Assembly: GCA_025782575.1 (NCBI GenBank)
Contig: JALGYY010000017.1
Coordinates: forward strand, 932,857-996,856
Origin: a bacterium
Lineage (GTDB): Bacteria; Orphanbacterota; Orphanbacteria; Orphanbacterales; Orphanbacteraceae
Length of the DNA: 64,000 bases
Direction: 5' to 3'
Position numbers and translations under genes: made by a program. The notes under the pieces are model-generated. The model did not search any database, was not told the origin of the DNA, and saw only the letters and a list, made by a program, of their open reading frames with translations. Every line of letters begins with the position of its first letter. Position 1 is the stretch's first letter. Shown here one piece after another: positions 28,868 through 38,123 of this stretch.

Positions 28868-29377
28868 ATGAACAAAGCAGCGATCGCATTGTCCATACTC
28901 GCGCTCATCCTGAGCACGATCGCCATCCTCCAGATGGTCGGTCTTCGTGAGATCGAGATGGCCACGTCGTCGGCCGAGGATATGTTCCGTCCCGCCCGGA
29001 AAGCAGAAGAACGCCTCACCGTTCAAATGGAAAGGCTCCATCATTTTGCCGACAAACTCTATCTCTCGACTTACTGGGAGAACACCGACCTCGCCACATT
29101 CTACGTCAATAAAATCGAAGGGATAATCGAGGATATTTCATTCGGACAATACGAGCAGAACGGCCTGGAGATCGGTGCGCTGGCCCGGGACATGTTACGG
29201 GGACCGCTTGACGGCATGGCAGCATCAATTCAGACCGAAGAACAGGAGGCGATGGAGAGTGCGTGGTACGAGCTCGCTGCAGCCTGCAACGATTGCCACG
29301 CAGTAGCGGAACGGGAGTATATTCAGATCGAAGCACCCGACAAAGGGATGTACACCAGTCAGCGGTTCATGAAGTAG
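28868..29377 (+). CDS. Membrane-anchored monoheme cytochrome (cytochrome c'-like)
   Basis: 169-aa protein with an N-terminal TM anchor (about residues 5-25) and a helical periplasmic domain with a single heme-binding motif CNDCH at residues 140-144 near the C-terminus. This layout is that of cytochrome c'/c556-like four-helix bundles, where the CxxCH lies in the last helix. AGGAGG lies about 11 bp before the ATG. It converges with the Oxa1-like gene (9-bp gap). It may carry electrons or bind small gases; nothing in the immediate neighbourhood fixes its role, although other c-type cytochromes lie at 41.9-44.4 kb. Confidence 0.75.
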   Translation: MNKAAIALSILALILSTIAILQMVGLREIEMATSSAEDMFRPARKAEERLTVQMERLHHFADKLYLSTYWENTDLATFYVNKIEGIIEDISFGQYEQNGLEIGALARDMLRGPLDGMAASIQTEEQEAMESAWYELAAACNDCHAVAEREYIQIEAPDKGMYTSQRFMK

Positions 29378-29386
29378 GATCGCAAG

Positions 29387-30205
29387 CTAGACCTCTACGC
29401 CCACCACACCCTTGATCGCAAACCCGAACAGTACGGAAACCACGAAGAAGACGAGCAGCCAGTGCAGGCTGTAGCCCCATGCTTTTGTGTCGCGATCAGG
29501 GTACTGGAATGAGATCGCCTGGAATGCCGAGCCCTTGGGGATGGGTTTCTCGGCGGGCGCCAACCAGACGGCCAGGATCCCCGCCTGATCTCGTCCTTCG
29601 GCAATTTTCGTAATCTTGTCGCCCACGACGATTCGCTTGGTCACGGTCTCGCCGGCCACGGTGATCTGGAGATCGTACTCCCCCTCGTTTTCGGCGCGCA
29701 GTCGCCAGTCCACTTCATGTTCCCTCGGAATCCGAACCGGTAGGGCACTGATCGCGATGCCGGCCGGCACTTCGAGAGTCACATCACCCGGGTCAACGCT
29801 CTCACTGACCATGACTTTGAGAAGCGTCGATTCGCCTGGTAGAAGCGGCCGACGCTCATAGCGAACATCCAACTGAACAAGAATCGCCACCACAGGGAGC
29901 AGAACTACGATCAGAGGCGGAACGGCAAGCGACAGATACTTCATGTTGGCCAGAAACGCCTTTCGCTGCGCAGCCATCTGGAGTCCCATGTCTTCCTGGA
30001 AGATTCGAATCTCGTAGATATAGGCGCTGATTTTAGACTTCGCAGCAGCAATCGCTTTCTGGTTGGACGTGAATTTCCAGACAACGAGCATGACGGCGCC
30101 GGTAAGAATCGATACGACAGATAGCCCGACGAACGGATGCATACCGCCGAAAAGGCCGATCAAGCCGTCGAAGAAAGCGGTCACCGCTTTGACGATAGGC
30201 CACAT
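29387..30205 (-). CDS. Oxa1-superfamily (EMC3/DUF106-like) membrane protein with inserted beta domain
   Basis: 272-aa protein and last gene of the sat operon. The first TM helix (SVVSILTGAVMLVVWKF) leads into a cytoplasmic helical hairpin (SNQKAIAAAKSKISAY, RIFQEDMGLQMAAQRKAF) and a second, Pro-containing TM pair (VPPLIVVLLPVVAI). This order matches the core of EMC3/TMCO1/YidC-type insertases. A beta-rich periplasmic section of about 100 residues follows, then a final TM helix. The family assignment rests on topology and a few residues, so it is tentative. If right, it could help insert or fold the membrane-linked enzymes of this operon. It starts 34 bp after the small RHH-like gene. Confidence 0.5.
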   Translation of the reverse strand: MWPIVKAVTAFFDGLIGLFGGMHPFVGLSVVSILTGAVMLVVWKFTSNQKAIAAAKSKISAYIYEIRIFQEDMGLQMAAQRKAFLANMKYLSLAVPPLIVVLLPVVAILVQLDVRYERRPLLPGESTLLKVMVSESVDPGDVTLEVPAGIAISALPVRIPREHEVDWRLRAENEGEYDLQITVAGETVTKRIVVGDKITKIAEGRDQAGILAVWLAPAEKPIPKGSAFQAISFQYPDRDTKAWGYSLHWLLVFFVVSVLFGFAIKGVVGVEV

Positions 30206-30239
30206 GGAGATTCAATTCCTTCCAATGGCTGGAGGGGAG

Positions 30240-30434
30240 CTACGAGATATAGCCGAGACCCTGCAGTTTCTTTTTGATTTCCTCTTCCGACGCCCCTTCT
30301 TCCACCGAGCTCAGCTCTTTCTCGAGGGCATGAACGACAAACTCATCGACCGAAGAATATCCGGCGATTTCCGCGTACTTCTTTACTCGGACGAACAGGT
30401 CCTTTGTCAGTTTGACTTTTGGTCCACCAAACAT
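30240..30434 (-). CDS. Small ribbon-helix-helix-like protein with C-terminal LGY tail
   Basis: 64-aa protein. Residues 5-42 (KVKLTKDLFVRVKKYAEIAG and SSVDEFVVHALEKEL) have the beta-strand, helix, turn, helix pattern of CopG/Arc-type RHH domains, usually dimeric DNA binders. The rest is an acidic linker and a tail ending KKKLQGLGYIS, nearly the same as on the RHH protein at the other end of the operon and on APS kinase. AAGGAG precedes the ATG; the gap to the upstream AP-superfamily gene is 22 bp. It may be a regulator or, given the tail, a dimeric adaptor. The DNA-binding role is inferred from the fold pattern only. Confidence 0.7.
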   Translation of the reverse strand: MFGGPKVKLTKDLFVRVKKYAEIAGYSSVDEFVVHALEKELSSVEEGASEEEIKKKLQGLGYIS

Positions 30435-30456
30435 GATGTCTCCTTCCTGCGGTGAT

Positions 30457-32505
30457 CTAAAAAACGGAAGCGCCGATCATGTCAGGCCCCTTCTCGATTC
30501 CGAAGAACTCGAGAATGGTCGCTGTCAGATCGTACAGCCTGGGATTCGGATTAGTTATCTCCCGGTTTACGATCAGAATTCCGGGTACGAGATCTTCGGC
30601 GATACAGTGATCACCGCTCCACTTGCCGGTATTGTCCCCGAACCACTCTATCGGGAATTCGCCGAGGGCCGATTCATTCGATCCTCGATAGGTAAGCGCG
30701 TACCCGACATTCATGTCAGGAGCGTATTTTGCGAAGGCACCGGAATAGACATCGTCACTCTTATAGACTTCTTTGATAGCGTACATACCGGTCACCGGAT
30801 CTTCGATTCCCTTCAACTTCTGCACGAGTTCCTCGATCAACTCATCACGCTCCGCGCCAGGCGCCACTGTCCCGAACTTCTCGCGCCCCCTCACGTTGAT
30901 GTAAAGGCCGTTAATCCCGAGCGCGTAGGCCCGTGTGTTCTTCCAGTCCACATTCATGAAGAAGTCAGACGTTTCGCGCGCCGCCTGGGAAGGATCCTTG
31001 AGCGTCAGATAGCCATTATCGGCAAGCCAGGAATTCAGATGCATTTCCCGATACCACGGCGCGAATCCATGATCCGACATGACGACGATCGTCGCATCCC
31101 CTTCCAGTTCATCGAGGGCCACCCCGACCGCCTCATCGAGCCGCTTGAATATGTTGACCACCACGTCGGAGTGCTTGAGCGATTCTTCATCAGCCGCCGG
31201 ATGGTTCGGATCGAACGCCCGCCACATCATGTGAGTCTGCTGGTCGAGACTGGAAAAATAGAAGAACAGGAAACCCCACTCTTCCTGTGCGAAATCCCTG
31301 ATCATCGCTTCGAAGAGCATCATACGCTCATCGAGCACCATCCCCGCCTGGTGGATGTACTCGGAGTCATCGAAGATGCCCCCTTCGAGAGCCTTGGAAT
31401 CTTCGGGCATGCCCTGCGTGTAAAAACGGCCCAGTCGATCAGAGAGTTCGACCGACCAATTGTCGGGGGTCGAAACAGGCTGCGCCGGATTGGCGGGATC
31501 GATCTGCACGGGCGTTACGTAGAGGCCGAACTGGGGGGAGACCGACCGGAGGTAGAGCCGGGCGATCCCGTTGATCGCGAGCCCCATGGGAGCTGCGACC
31601 GGCTTCACCTTTGCGCCGAATCCTTCCTCGCCCAGCATGTAGTACTCCACCGGAACCCAGTCGCTCCATTCACCTTCGGCGAGTAGAACTTCCTCTCCGT
31701 CGCCGAGAACGATCTTTGCGGTCTTGTTCTCTTCATCTCGGTAGATGCGAATGGGGCACTCCGCCTTCTTCCCCTTCTGACTGAACGGATTCCCCGGCCC
31801 GGGGATTCCCCCTTTCGCCACACCACGATCGAAATAGATATCGATCACCTCGCCGCCGGAAATGTCGTCGGCATCCTCAGGAGGGTGTGTGGTGAAATAG
31901 GTAAACGTTCCGGGCGTCCCCTGCATATCAGGCGTACCCATCCCGGACAGCGATCTTGCTTCGCTTTCGGTCGGAGGATAATTCGCGGGGATCTTGAAGA
32001 TCGTTGTCGGCACCCCGCCTTCGTCCAGATACTCCCAGAACGCTTTCCCCTCACGAAGATTAATGACTTCGCCGCCGCCGAGAGGGAGCTGCCAGTCCCC
32101 CCACAGCTTGATTGATTTATCCGAACCTACCGCCTCTGACGTGGACAGGTAGGGTAGATAGGTCTCCGGATCGCGATGGATGAAATCGAAAATATTATGG
32201 CCACCCGGATTCTGGCCGGTAATAAAGTTCGACCACGCGACCGGGCTCTGGGGCGGAATGCTCGTGCCGAGAGTGGTGAACTCCCCGCTTGCGATGAGCC
32301 GCCGGAAGTTCGGCATATAGCCGGCGTCCAGATGTTCCCGAAGTTGCTTGGGATCCATGCCGTCCAGGCCGATCACCACCATCTTCTTTTTCTCGGGAGC
32401 CGCCTCGCCCGGACTCGTGAGCATGGCGATCGCCAGGCCTCCCGTCAGAAGCGTTGCGATACCTGCGGGCTTCCACCAGGACTTCACTATCTTGAGACTA
32501 ACCAT
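30457..32505 (-). CDS. AP-superfamily phosphodiesterase-like protein, exported (sat operon)
   Basis: 682-aa protein with an N-terminal hydrophobic signal or anchor (IATLLTGGLAIAMLTSP). AP-superfamily blocks look intact: VVIGLDGMDP (D48), SPVAWSNFITG (Ser nucleophile, S92), FSSLDQQTHMMW, VMSDHGFAPW and SGDHCIAEDLVPGIL. An insertion of roughly 150 residues between the nucleophile and the next metal block is shared with the adjacent 737-aa protein, so the two are sister paralogues. Its start overlaps the upstream gene by 8 bp, with AGGAGAAG as ribosome site. No LGY tail: it ends in IGASVF. Substrate unknown; periplasmic location predicted. Confidence 0.83.
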   Translation of the reverse strand: MVSLKIVKSWWKPAGIATLLTGGLAIAMLTSPGEAAPEKKKMVVIGLDGMDPKQLREHLDAGYMPNFRRLIASGEFTTLGTSIPPQSPVAWSNFITGQNPGGHNIFDFIHRDPETYLPYLSTSEAVGSDKSIKLWGDWQLPLGGGEVINLREGKAFWEYLDEGGVPTTIFKIPANYPPTESEARSLSGMGTPDMQGTPGTFTYFTTHPPEDADDISGGEVIDIYFDRGVAKGGIPGPGNPFSQKGKKAECPIRIYRDEENKTAKIVLGDGEEVLLAEGEWSDWVPVEYYMLGEEGFGAKVKPVAAPMGLAINGIARLYLRSVSPQFGLYVTPVQIDPANPAQPVSTPDNWSVELSDRLGRFYTQGMPEDSKALEGGIFDDSEYIHQAGMVLDERMMLFEAMIRDFAQEEWGFLFFYFSSLDQQTHMMWRAFDPNHPAADEESLKHSDVVVNIFKRLDEAVGVALDELEGDATIVVMSDHGFAPWYREMHLNSWLADNGYLTLKDPSQAARETSDFFMNVDWKNTRAYALGINGLYINVRGREKFGTVAPGAERDELIEELVQKLKGIEDPVTGMYAIKEVYKSDDVYSGAFAKYAPDMNVGYALTYRGSNESALGEFPIEWFGDNTGKWSGDHCIAEDLVPGILIVNREITNPNPRLYDLTATILEFFGIEKGPDMIGASVF

Positions 32506-34711
32506 TCGCTATCTTCTCCTGAGGGGTGGGCTCGCGACGCTCTTCAGTCTGATCCGGCCGGAAGAATGACCGGCCCTGCATATGTCTCGGCGCGGCAATA
32601 CCGAAGAGATCGAGCACCGACGCGGACATGTCAATAATGCACGGATTCTCACGGACGAGCCTCTTGCTCGAGAAGAGAATGCCGGGTACGAGCCGCCAAT
32701 CCGTGCAATGGTCACCGCTCCACGCCTTCGGATTATCGTGGATCACCCGGCCGTCCGCTTTCCCGACCGCGGCGGCCCATGACTGCCTGTAGTTGTGATT
32801 GAAGCCGGGCAGCAGATCGGGACCATTCCCGACATATGGCCCGTCGTAGAGCTCGTTCGTAATAAAGACTTCCGTGATCGCCACATCATTGTTCCGCTCG
32901 GAATCGCGAAGCCCGGACAGCTTCTCTTTGATCTCCCGGCGTAATGCCTGAGCTTCTTCACCCGGTTCGACGATCCCCTGCCCTTCACGACCCTTGATAT
33001 TCAGATAGATTCCGGTGAGACCGAAACTGTAGGCCTTTGTCTTCGACCAGTCGACGCCGCGAAACCAGTCGGAGCAATCTGTGCCGCCATCCTTCATATA
33101 CATGTAGCCATTCTCGACGAGCCACGAATTCAGATTGAATCCCCGTGCGAACTGAGTGAATCCATGATCGGACATCACCATCAGGACCGTCTTCTTGTCC
33201 TTCTCCGTGATTCTCATGATCCGCCCGAGCATCTCATCCATGCGCTCATAGAGATTGTCGATCGCTCCCTTGTGGACTTCTGTATCCTGGCCTTGATTGG
33301 CGGGATGATCGTCGAGCTTGTATCGATGAAACATGTGCTGAATCCGGTCGGTTCCGTCGAACACGCAGACCAGCAGTCCTTTCCTGCATTGACTGAGAGC
33401 GTTGAAGAACATCTTCTCCCGCTCCTCATGCGTGAGCCAGGCCTGTTCCAGAAACGCCTGCTCATCGATCACCCGCTCATTCAGCCCCCAGGTATCCTCG
33501 CAGAACCCGAGTGTGGCGTAGCTTCCCTGCAGCTTCGAAAGATAAGTGGAATAATAGGCCGGATGGGAAATCGGCATGGCCGGCTTCTCCGGGTCGATCT
33601 GCACCGGCGAAACATAAAGTTTAAAGTGAGGCGTCATCTCCATGACATAGAAGCGAACAAGTCCCCAGACTTTGATTCCCAGCCCCGGCTTGAACGCCGT
33701 GCGGATCCAGGGGGAATACTCTTTAGGCTTCAGCGTGAATTTCTCACCATTAAACTCGAAGTGGGCAACCCCTTTGGCTTCATCAATCTTGATCTTGAAC
33801 GGCTCTCGGAGCTCCTCGTTATCTTTCGACATCGAATTTTCGGGCCCGGGAACGTAGGCTTCGACTATGTCATTGACCTTCTTGATACGGTATCGAACAC
33901 CGCCGGTCGCTTCACCCAGTTCACTTTCATCGTCCGTATAATAGGTAAACGTCCCCTGGGATCCCTTGAGATCGGGAACGCACATCGCCGAGAGAAGAAC
34001 CCCTTTGTGTTTTTCCGGCGGGAAAGTAATCGGCACTCGCAGTACATGCGAAAAAATGCCGTAATCGCCGAGAATCCTCCAGAACGGCACCGACTTCCGG
34101 AGCATGCGGATCACCGGCTTGCCTAGAGGGATCTTGTATTTGCCGAGATTCAGCGTTCGGGAGACATTCCCGATAAAGACCGATGCGAGATCGGGCAGAT
34201 AGGTTTTGGGATCGCGATTCAGGAAATCGAACTGGTTGTGCCTCGAGGGATCGACACCCGTAGCGAATGACGACCAGGCGACCGGGGACATGGCGGGCAT
34301 CACGGTTTCGAGCTGCTGGAAATCGCCGCTCTCCGCGAGCTCCTCGAAGTTGGGCATTTTCCCTTCGTCCATGTACTTCCGGCAATAGTTGGGATCGAGT
34401 CCGTCGAGTCCGACAATCACCACGCGTTCGGTGTCCGTTTTGGGCGCTCGTTTCTTGAAGATCAACTTCCAGAGGAAGCGGATCGGCCAGAGCAGGATCG
34501 AAGCCATCGCCAGTACGAACGTGACGAAGAAGACTGCGAATGAAGAGAGAAATGCAAAGCCCGCACCCGGCCCGATGTACGCGTCTACCGGTGCCGGCGT
34601 GGCGGCGAAAAGTGCCACCAGCGCTACGAGAAAAAAGAGGCCCCGCGGAGCCGGAACAGAACCGGGCGCGATCTGTCCGCCCCATCCGCCCGTTCCTTTC
34701 AGTCTAGCCAC
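32498..34711 (-). CDS. AP-superfamily phosphodiesterase-like protein, membrane-anchored (sat operon)
   Basis: 737-aa paralogue of the following gene. The GTG at 34711 is preferred over a longer ATG form because AGGGGG precedes it and it gives the same 8-bp overlap as at the next junction. Two hydrophobic segments (FFLVALVALFAATP and SSFAVFFVTFVLAMASILL) anchor it. Catalytic blocks: VIVGLDGLDP, SPVAWSSFATG (Ser nucleophile), FDGTDRIQHMFH, VMSDHGFTQF and SGDHCTDWRLVPGIL, all apparently complete. The C-terminus is a charged tail without LGY. It is co-transcribed with sat and cysC, suggesting a link to sulfate or nucleotide chemistry, but the reaction is not known. Confidence 0.83.
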   Translation of the reverse strand: MARLKGTGGWGGQIAPGSVPAPRGLFFLVALVALFAATPAPVDAYIGPGAGFAFLSSFAVFFVTFVLAMASILLWPIRFLWKLIFKKRAPKTDTERVVIVGLDGLDPNYCRKYMDEGKMPNFEELAESGDFQQLETVMPAMSPVAWSSFATGVDPSRHNQFDFLNRDPKTYLPDLASVFIGNVSRTLNLGKYKIPLGKPVIRMLRKSVPFWRILGDYGIFSHVLRVPITFPPEKHKGVLLSAMCVPDLKGSQGTFTYYTDDESELGEATGGVRYRIKKVNDIVEAYVPGPENSMSKDNEELREPFKIKIDEAKGVAHFEFNGEKFTLKPKEYSPWIRTAFKPGLGIKVWGLVRFYVMEMTPHFKLYVSPVQIDPEKPAMPISHPAYYSTYLSKLQGSYATLGFCEDTWGLNERVIDEQAFLEQAWLTHEEREKMFFNALSQCRKGLLVCVFDGTDRIQHMFHRYKLDDHPANQGQDTEVHKGAIDNLYERMDEMLGRIMRITEKDKKTVLMVMSDHGFTQFARGFNLNSWLVENGYMYMKDGGTDCSDWFRGVDWSKTKAYSFGLTGIYLNIKGREGQGIVEPGEEAQALRREIKEKLSGLRDSERNNDVAITEVFITNELYDGPYVGNGPDLLPGFNHNYRQSWAAAVGKADGRVIHDNPKAWSGDHCTDWRLVPGILFSSKRLVRENPCIIDMSASVLDLFGIAAPRHMQGRSFFRPDQTEERREPTPQEKIANG

Positions 34712-36035
34712 CGTTCGAATCCCCCTTGGTGAGCCTGTTCTCAATCACAGACGCAATCCCAGTAATATCAAAGGCCTCCGGCATTTTGTCCGGGCTCCAT
34801 AGAAATGCGTCGTCCCAATTGTGCATCCCAGTGAAATGGCTCCTACCGAACGGATCGCCCGATCGATGCCACCCCTTTACATCATAGCCGTCATTTGCCA
34901 CAAGGACCAGATCCGGACCACGGTGTTTCTCGGGGCCCGAGTAAAGATCAGCCCCCAGATGTCCCGCCTGAAAGACCTTCTCCCCCTGATATTCGACAGC
35001 AAGCGCCTTTTCTCTAAGCTCCTCACAAAGGGGTCGGACCTCGTCGCTACGCACCCCACCCCGCGGGAATCGATCAGCCGTGTGAATGTAGATGCGAGTC
35101 GGATCGAGTGCGAGCGCCAGCGCCCCGGGCGCAATCTCTTCGAACCCGGTTGCATTGTCCGACCGGTAGGCGAGGTACCCCTCGTTTTCGAGCCAGGCGT
35201 TCAGGTAGAACTCCTCTTTGATCTCGGTGAAACCATGATCGGAGAGCGCGAAAAACCCGGCGCCGCTTTCATCACCCGTCTTCTCGATATACCGGTCGAA
35301 GGCCCGCCCGAGAAACGCGTCGACATCGTGATAATAGTCCAGGAAGCGTTGATGATTCCCATGGGATTCGTCGAACGCCCCATCCATCTGAAAGTGCATC
35401 AGCCGATCGGTTCCGGTGACGACGATCTCGAAGAGATCCCACTCTTTCTCCCAGAAGTAATCGAACGCCCGCTCCCGTCCTTCGAGCGTGGAACGCAACT
35501 GCTTGAAGAGAAAATCGGCGTCTTGCCCCCCCTTTCGGGAGTCCACGTCGATCTCGTAATCCATCTCGATCAATTTGTCATAGAGTGTAATCGGATGAAC
35601 CGCTCGCTTCATGTCGATCGCGACGAAACCGGAGACGAGCATCCCCGGGATCGGCCTCGCCGGATAGGTAGACGGCTGATTGATTACAATCGAGCGCTTC
35701 CCCTTTTCGCCGAGCCTGTCCCAGAACGTCGATGCTTTCAGTTCGGGAAAAGAGGGAAAGCGGATATCGTAGCTTCGGGGTTTGAAGTCGGTGAATCCAT
35801 AGACACCGTGGACGCCGGGGCCGGCGCCTGTCATGAAGCTCGTCCAGCTCACAGAAGAGACTTCCGGCAGGGTGACTTTCATTCGATGCAGCGTGCCACG
35901 CTCGAAAATTTCCACCGCCCGAGGCATGACCCCCTCGTCCATGAACCGGCGGAGCAATTTATGCGGAACGCCATCGACGCCGAAGACACATGCCTTCGGC
36001 GCCGACTTCCCGCGCTTCAAAAACTTGAAAGCCAA
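34704..36035 (-). CDS. AP-superfamily phosphodiesterase-like protein, apparently cytoplasmic (sat operon)
   Basis: 443-aa protein without any signal peptide or TM segment, so it probably works in the cytoplasm beside ATP sulfurylase and APS kinase. Blocks: VFGVDGVPHK (D21), SVSWTSFMTG (Thr nucleophile, T65), VTGTDRLMHF, ALSDHGFTEI and the final metal histidine region SHFTGMHNWDDAF. The ligand set looks complete, unlike the 459-aa relative two genes upstream. It ends in TAG, which overlaps the next start by 8 bp. A soluble nucleotide- or APS-hydrolysing role is possible but is inference from location. Confidence 0.82.
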   Translation of the reverse strand: MAFKFLKRGKSAPKACVFGVDGVPHKLLRRFMDEGVMPRAVEIFERGTLHRMKVTLPEVSSVSWTSFMTGAGPGVHGVYGFTDFKPRSYDIRFPSFPELKASTFWDRLGEKGKRSIVINQPSTYPARPIPGMLVSGFVAIDMKRAVHPITLYDKLIEMDYEIDVDSRKGGQDADFLFKQLRSTLEGRERAFDYFWEKEWDLFEIVVTGTDRLMHFQMDGAFDESHGNHQRFLDYYHDVDAFLGRAFDRYIEKTGDESGAGFFALSDHGFTEIKEEFYLNAWLENEGYLAYRSDNATGFEEIAPGALALALDPTRIYIHTADRFPRGGVRSDEVRPLCEELREKALAVEYQGEKVFQAGHLGADLYSGPEKHRGPDLVLVANDGYDVKGWHRSGDPFGRSHFTGMHNWDDAFLWSPDKMPEAFDITGIASVIENRLTKGDSNGG

Positions 36036-36054
36036 ATGAGGCTCCTAGTGGTTC

Positions 36055-36657
36055 CTAAAGATAGCCGAGGTCTTTGAGCCGCTGCTTGATCTTCTCCTCT
36101 TCCTCATCAGAGAAATCCTGCGAAGCGTCGGCACCGGGCACGAGTCCCATCAGTTCGAGAGTCCGAATGATTTTCTGGACACTCTCTTCCTCGCTCTCCT
36201 TGTCGGTTTCGACAAGAATCTCAGGATTCAAAGGCTCCTCGTACGGATCGTCCACGCCGGTAAAGCCCTTGATCTCTCCCGCGAGCGCCTTGGCGTAGAG
36301 CCCCTTTACGTCACGGTCGGTAAGAACTTCCAGAGGACACTTGCAGTAGACCTCTACAAAATTGTCGATCTTGTCGCGGTTCATATCGCGGATCTCACGA
36401 TACGGGCTGATGGCCGAAGCGATCGACGCAACGCCGTTTCGGCTGAGGAGCTGGCAGACAAAACCGATCCGCTTGATGTTCTCGTCACGATCTTCTTTCG
36501 AGAAGCCGAGCCCCTTCGACAGATTCGTGCGAATCACATCGCCGTCGAGAACCTCAACTTTGAGACCCCGCTCACGCATGATGTCTTCCACCTGGCGGGC
36601 CAGGGTCGTCTTGCCGGAACCGGAAAGTCCGGTGAACCAGAGAGTAAAGCCTTTCAT
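36055..36657 (-). CDS. cysC: Adenylylsulfate (APS) kinase with C-terminal LGY tail
   Basis: Phosphorylates APS with ATP to make PAPS, the second step of sulfate activation. Walker [10 protein letters not shown] is at residues 10-18, followed by [10 protein letters not shown], the ISPYRE active-site loop and [11 protein letters not shown]. The catalytic core ends near residue 165. The remainder is unusual: a linker, then an acidic run (SDEEEE) and helix ending [10 protein letters not shown] at the very C-terminus, which I do not expect on APS kinases. Total length 200 aa is near normal because the N-terminus is short. It lies 72 bp after the degenerate AP-superfamily gene and 19 bp before the next one. 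Confidence 0.93.
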   Translation of the reverse strand: MKGFTLWFTGLSGSGKTTLARQVEDIMRERGLKVEVLDGDVIRTNLSKGLGFSKEDRDENIKRIGFVCQLLSRNGVASIASAISPYREIRDMNRDKIDNFVEVYCKCPLEVLTDRDVKGLYAKALAGEIKGFTGVDDPYEEPLNPEILVETDKESEEESVQKIIRTLELMGLVPGADASQDFSDEEEEKIKQRLKDLGYL

Positions 36658-36729
36658 TTCCTTCGTATCCTCCTGCGAGCCGCCTCCCGGGCGCTCTCGT
36701 CGTTGCTACGCTCGTTTCGCCGTGCCGCC

Positions 36730-38109
36730 TTAGAAGAGAGGCTCGCCGATCATCTGCTTCGGCTGATCGATATCGAAGTACTTCATGATTGTCGGAGCGA
36801 TGTCATAAATCGAATAGGGGTCTTTGGCATTCGGAACGATTTTCGCCGGATGATCCCAGATGAATATGCCTTCCCAGTCGTGGTTCGTATCGTCGTGCTC
36901 CCCTTCGGTATCTTCGAGATGGAGTTCGCCTGAGCCGACCCGGCCTGCGGCGCGCCAACCAAGATTGCCGAAAAAGACGAGGAGGTCCGGCGCCACACCG
37001 GTCACTTCGGTGAACGTCTCCTCGGGATAGAGCACCTTCGTACCGATCGAATTTCCCGAAGGGCCGGCCACAGCTTCGAGCTTCTCTTTCAGCTCCCGCC
37101 GGAACCCGTCGGCCTCCCCTTCCGGGATCGTCCCCTTCGTCTCCCGGCCTTCGATATTCAGAAAGACGCGGCCATAGTTCCCGCCGGTAGCCCACGCTTT
37201 CGTCTTCTTCCAGTCGATCATGTCGTGCGTGAGCGGCCCCGGCTCCTCCGGCTTCTTCTTCAGCTTGAGGAGCTTCTCCTGAATGAGCCACTCGTTCACG
37301 CATACCGACCCTTCGAGCCGCCGTGCGCCGTAGGCGGACGTGATCATGACCGATGTATCCTGCGGGAGGGAATCGAGCAGATTGCCGAGTTCCTCATCAA
37401 GAAACACATAGTAGTCATGGAGCGCCTCGGCGTGCCGGCTGTCAGGCACGAACTTGGGATGTTCCGGATCCATGAAGCGCCAGAACGCCCGCTGCATCCG
37501 GTCGGTGCCTACTTCCCCCAGCATCATGAAGTCGAACTCCTTCTGCTGGGCGTAGTATCGAAACGCCTCGAAACGGCGGCGCGTCATGTCCTTGATCTGC
37601 TCGATCAGCCAGTCTCTGGCGTCGGTGCGATAATCTTTCGTGTCGATGACGTAGTCGCCGCGCGCCACATTGTCCACTTCACCCGCCGCTTCACGCGGGT
37701 GGGTCCATTGCACCGACTTGTTGGGCGTCAATATGCCGGAGACAAGAACACCCTTCATCGGCTTAGGAGGCCAGGTCTGCGGAACACCCATCACGAGCGA
37801 GTTCAGACGGAGCCGGGAGAGGTGGTTCCATATCGTTTTGCCGCGCACGTCCGTCGAATCGAGGGCCGTCATGGAATCGTATTCTCTGCTCCCATGCCCA
37901 TCGAACTCATAGAGGCCGAGCTGCCCCGGATCCTGGCCGGTCACCATCGACGTCCACGCGGGAATCGTCACAGGCGGAGTGGTCGATTGGAGCCTGCGAT
38001 GAAGCCCATCGTCCATCACCGACTTGATGTTCGGCAAATCGTCTATCCATCGCTGGAAAACGAGTTCGGGGGGTGCGCCATCGAGTCCGATTAAAGCGAG
38101 ACGACTCAT
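36730..38109 (-). CDS. AP-superfamily protein lacking several metal ligands (probable pseudoenzyme)
   Basis: 459-aa soluble AP-superfamily protein between sat and cysC. It keeps the first aspartate (LIGLDG, D10), the nucleophile position (IPAWTSMVTG, T53), D203 in GTDR and a late histidine (TNHDW). Three other usual ligands are missing: the His of GTDxxxH is R207, and the SDHG pair is S-A-Y-G at 258-261. Its closest relatives in this window all keep these residues. It is therefore probably inactive as a two-metal hydrolase and could be a regulatory or structural subunit. The reading frame is intact, with an AAGGAGAAGG ribosome site, so it is not simply decaying. Confidence 0.8.
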   Translation of the reverse strand: MSRLALIGLDGAPPELVFQRWIDDLPNIKSVMDDGLHRRLQSTTPPVTIPAWTSMVTGQDPGQLGLYEFDGHGSREYDSMTALDSTDVRGKTIWNHLSRLRLNSLVMGVPQTWPPKPMKGVLVSGILTPNKSVQWTHPREAAGEVDNVARGDYVIDTKDYRTDARDWLIEQIKDMTRRRFEAFRYYAQQKEFDFMMLGEVGTDRMQRAFWRFMDPEHPKFVPDSRHAEALHDYYVFLDEELGNLLDSLPQDTSVMITSAYGARRLEGSVCVNEWLIQEKLLKLKKKPEEPGPLTHDMIDWKKTKAWATGGNYGRVFLNIEGRETKGTIPEGEADGFRRELKEKLEAVAGPSGNSIGTKVLYPEETFTEVTGVAPDLLVFFGNLGWRAAGRVGSGELHLEDTEGEHDDTNHDWEGIFIWDHPAKIVPNAKDPYSIYDIAPTIMKYFDIDQPKQMIGEPLF

Positions 38110-38123
38110 TTGACCCTTCTCCT

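Noticed and set aside
30412-31686. 424-codon open frame on the plus strand
   Set aside because: Lies wholly opposite a well-supported AP-superfamily gene with catalytic motifs; composition is that of an antisense shadow and no domain is seen.
34821-36077. 418-codon open frame on the plus strand
   Set aside because: Antisense to the 443-aa AP-superfamily gene; no ribosome site or recognisable motif.
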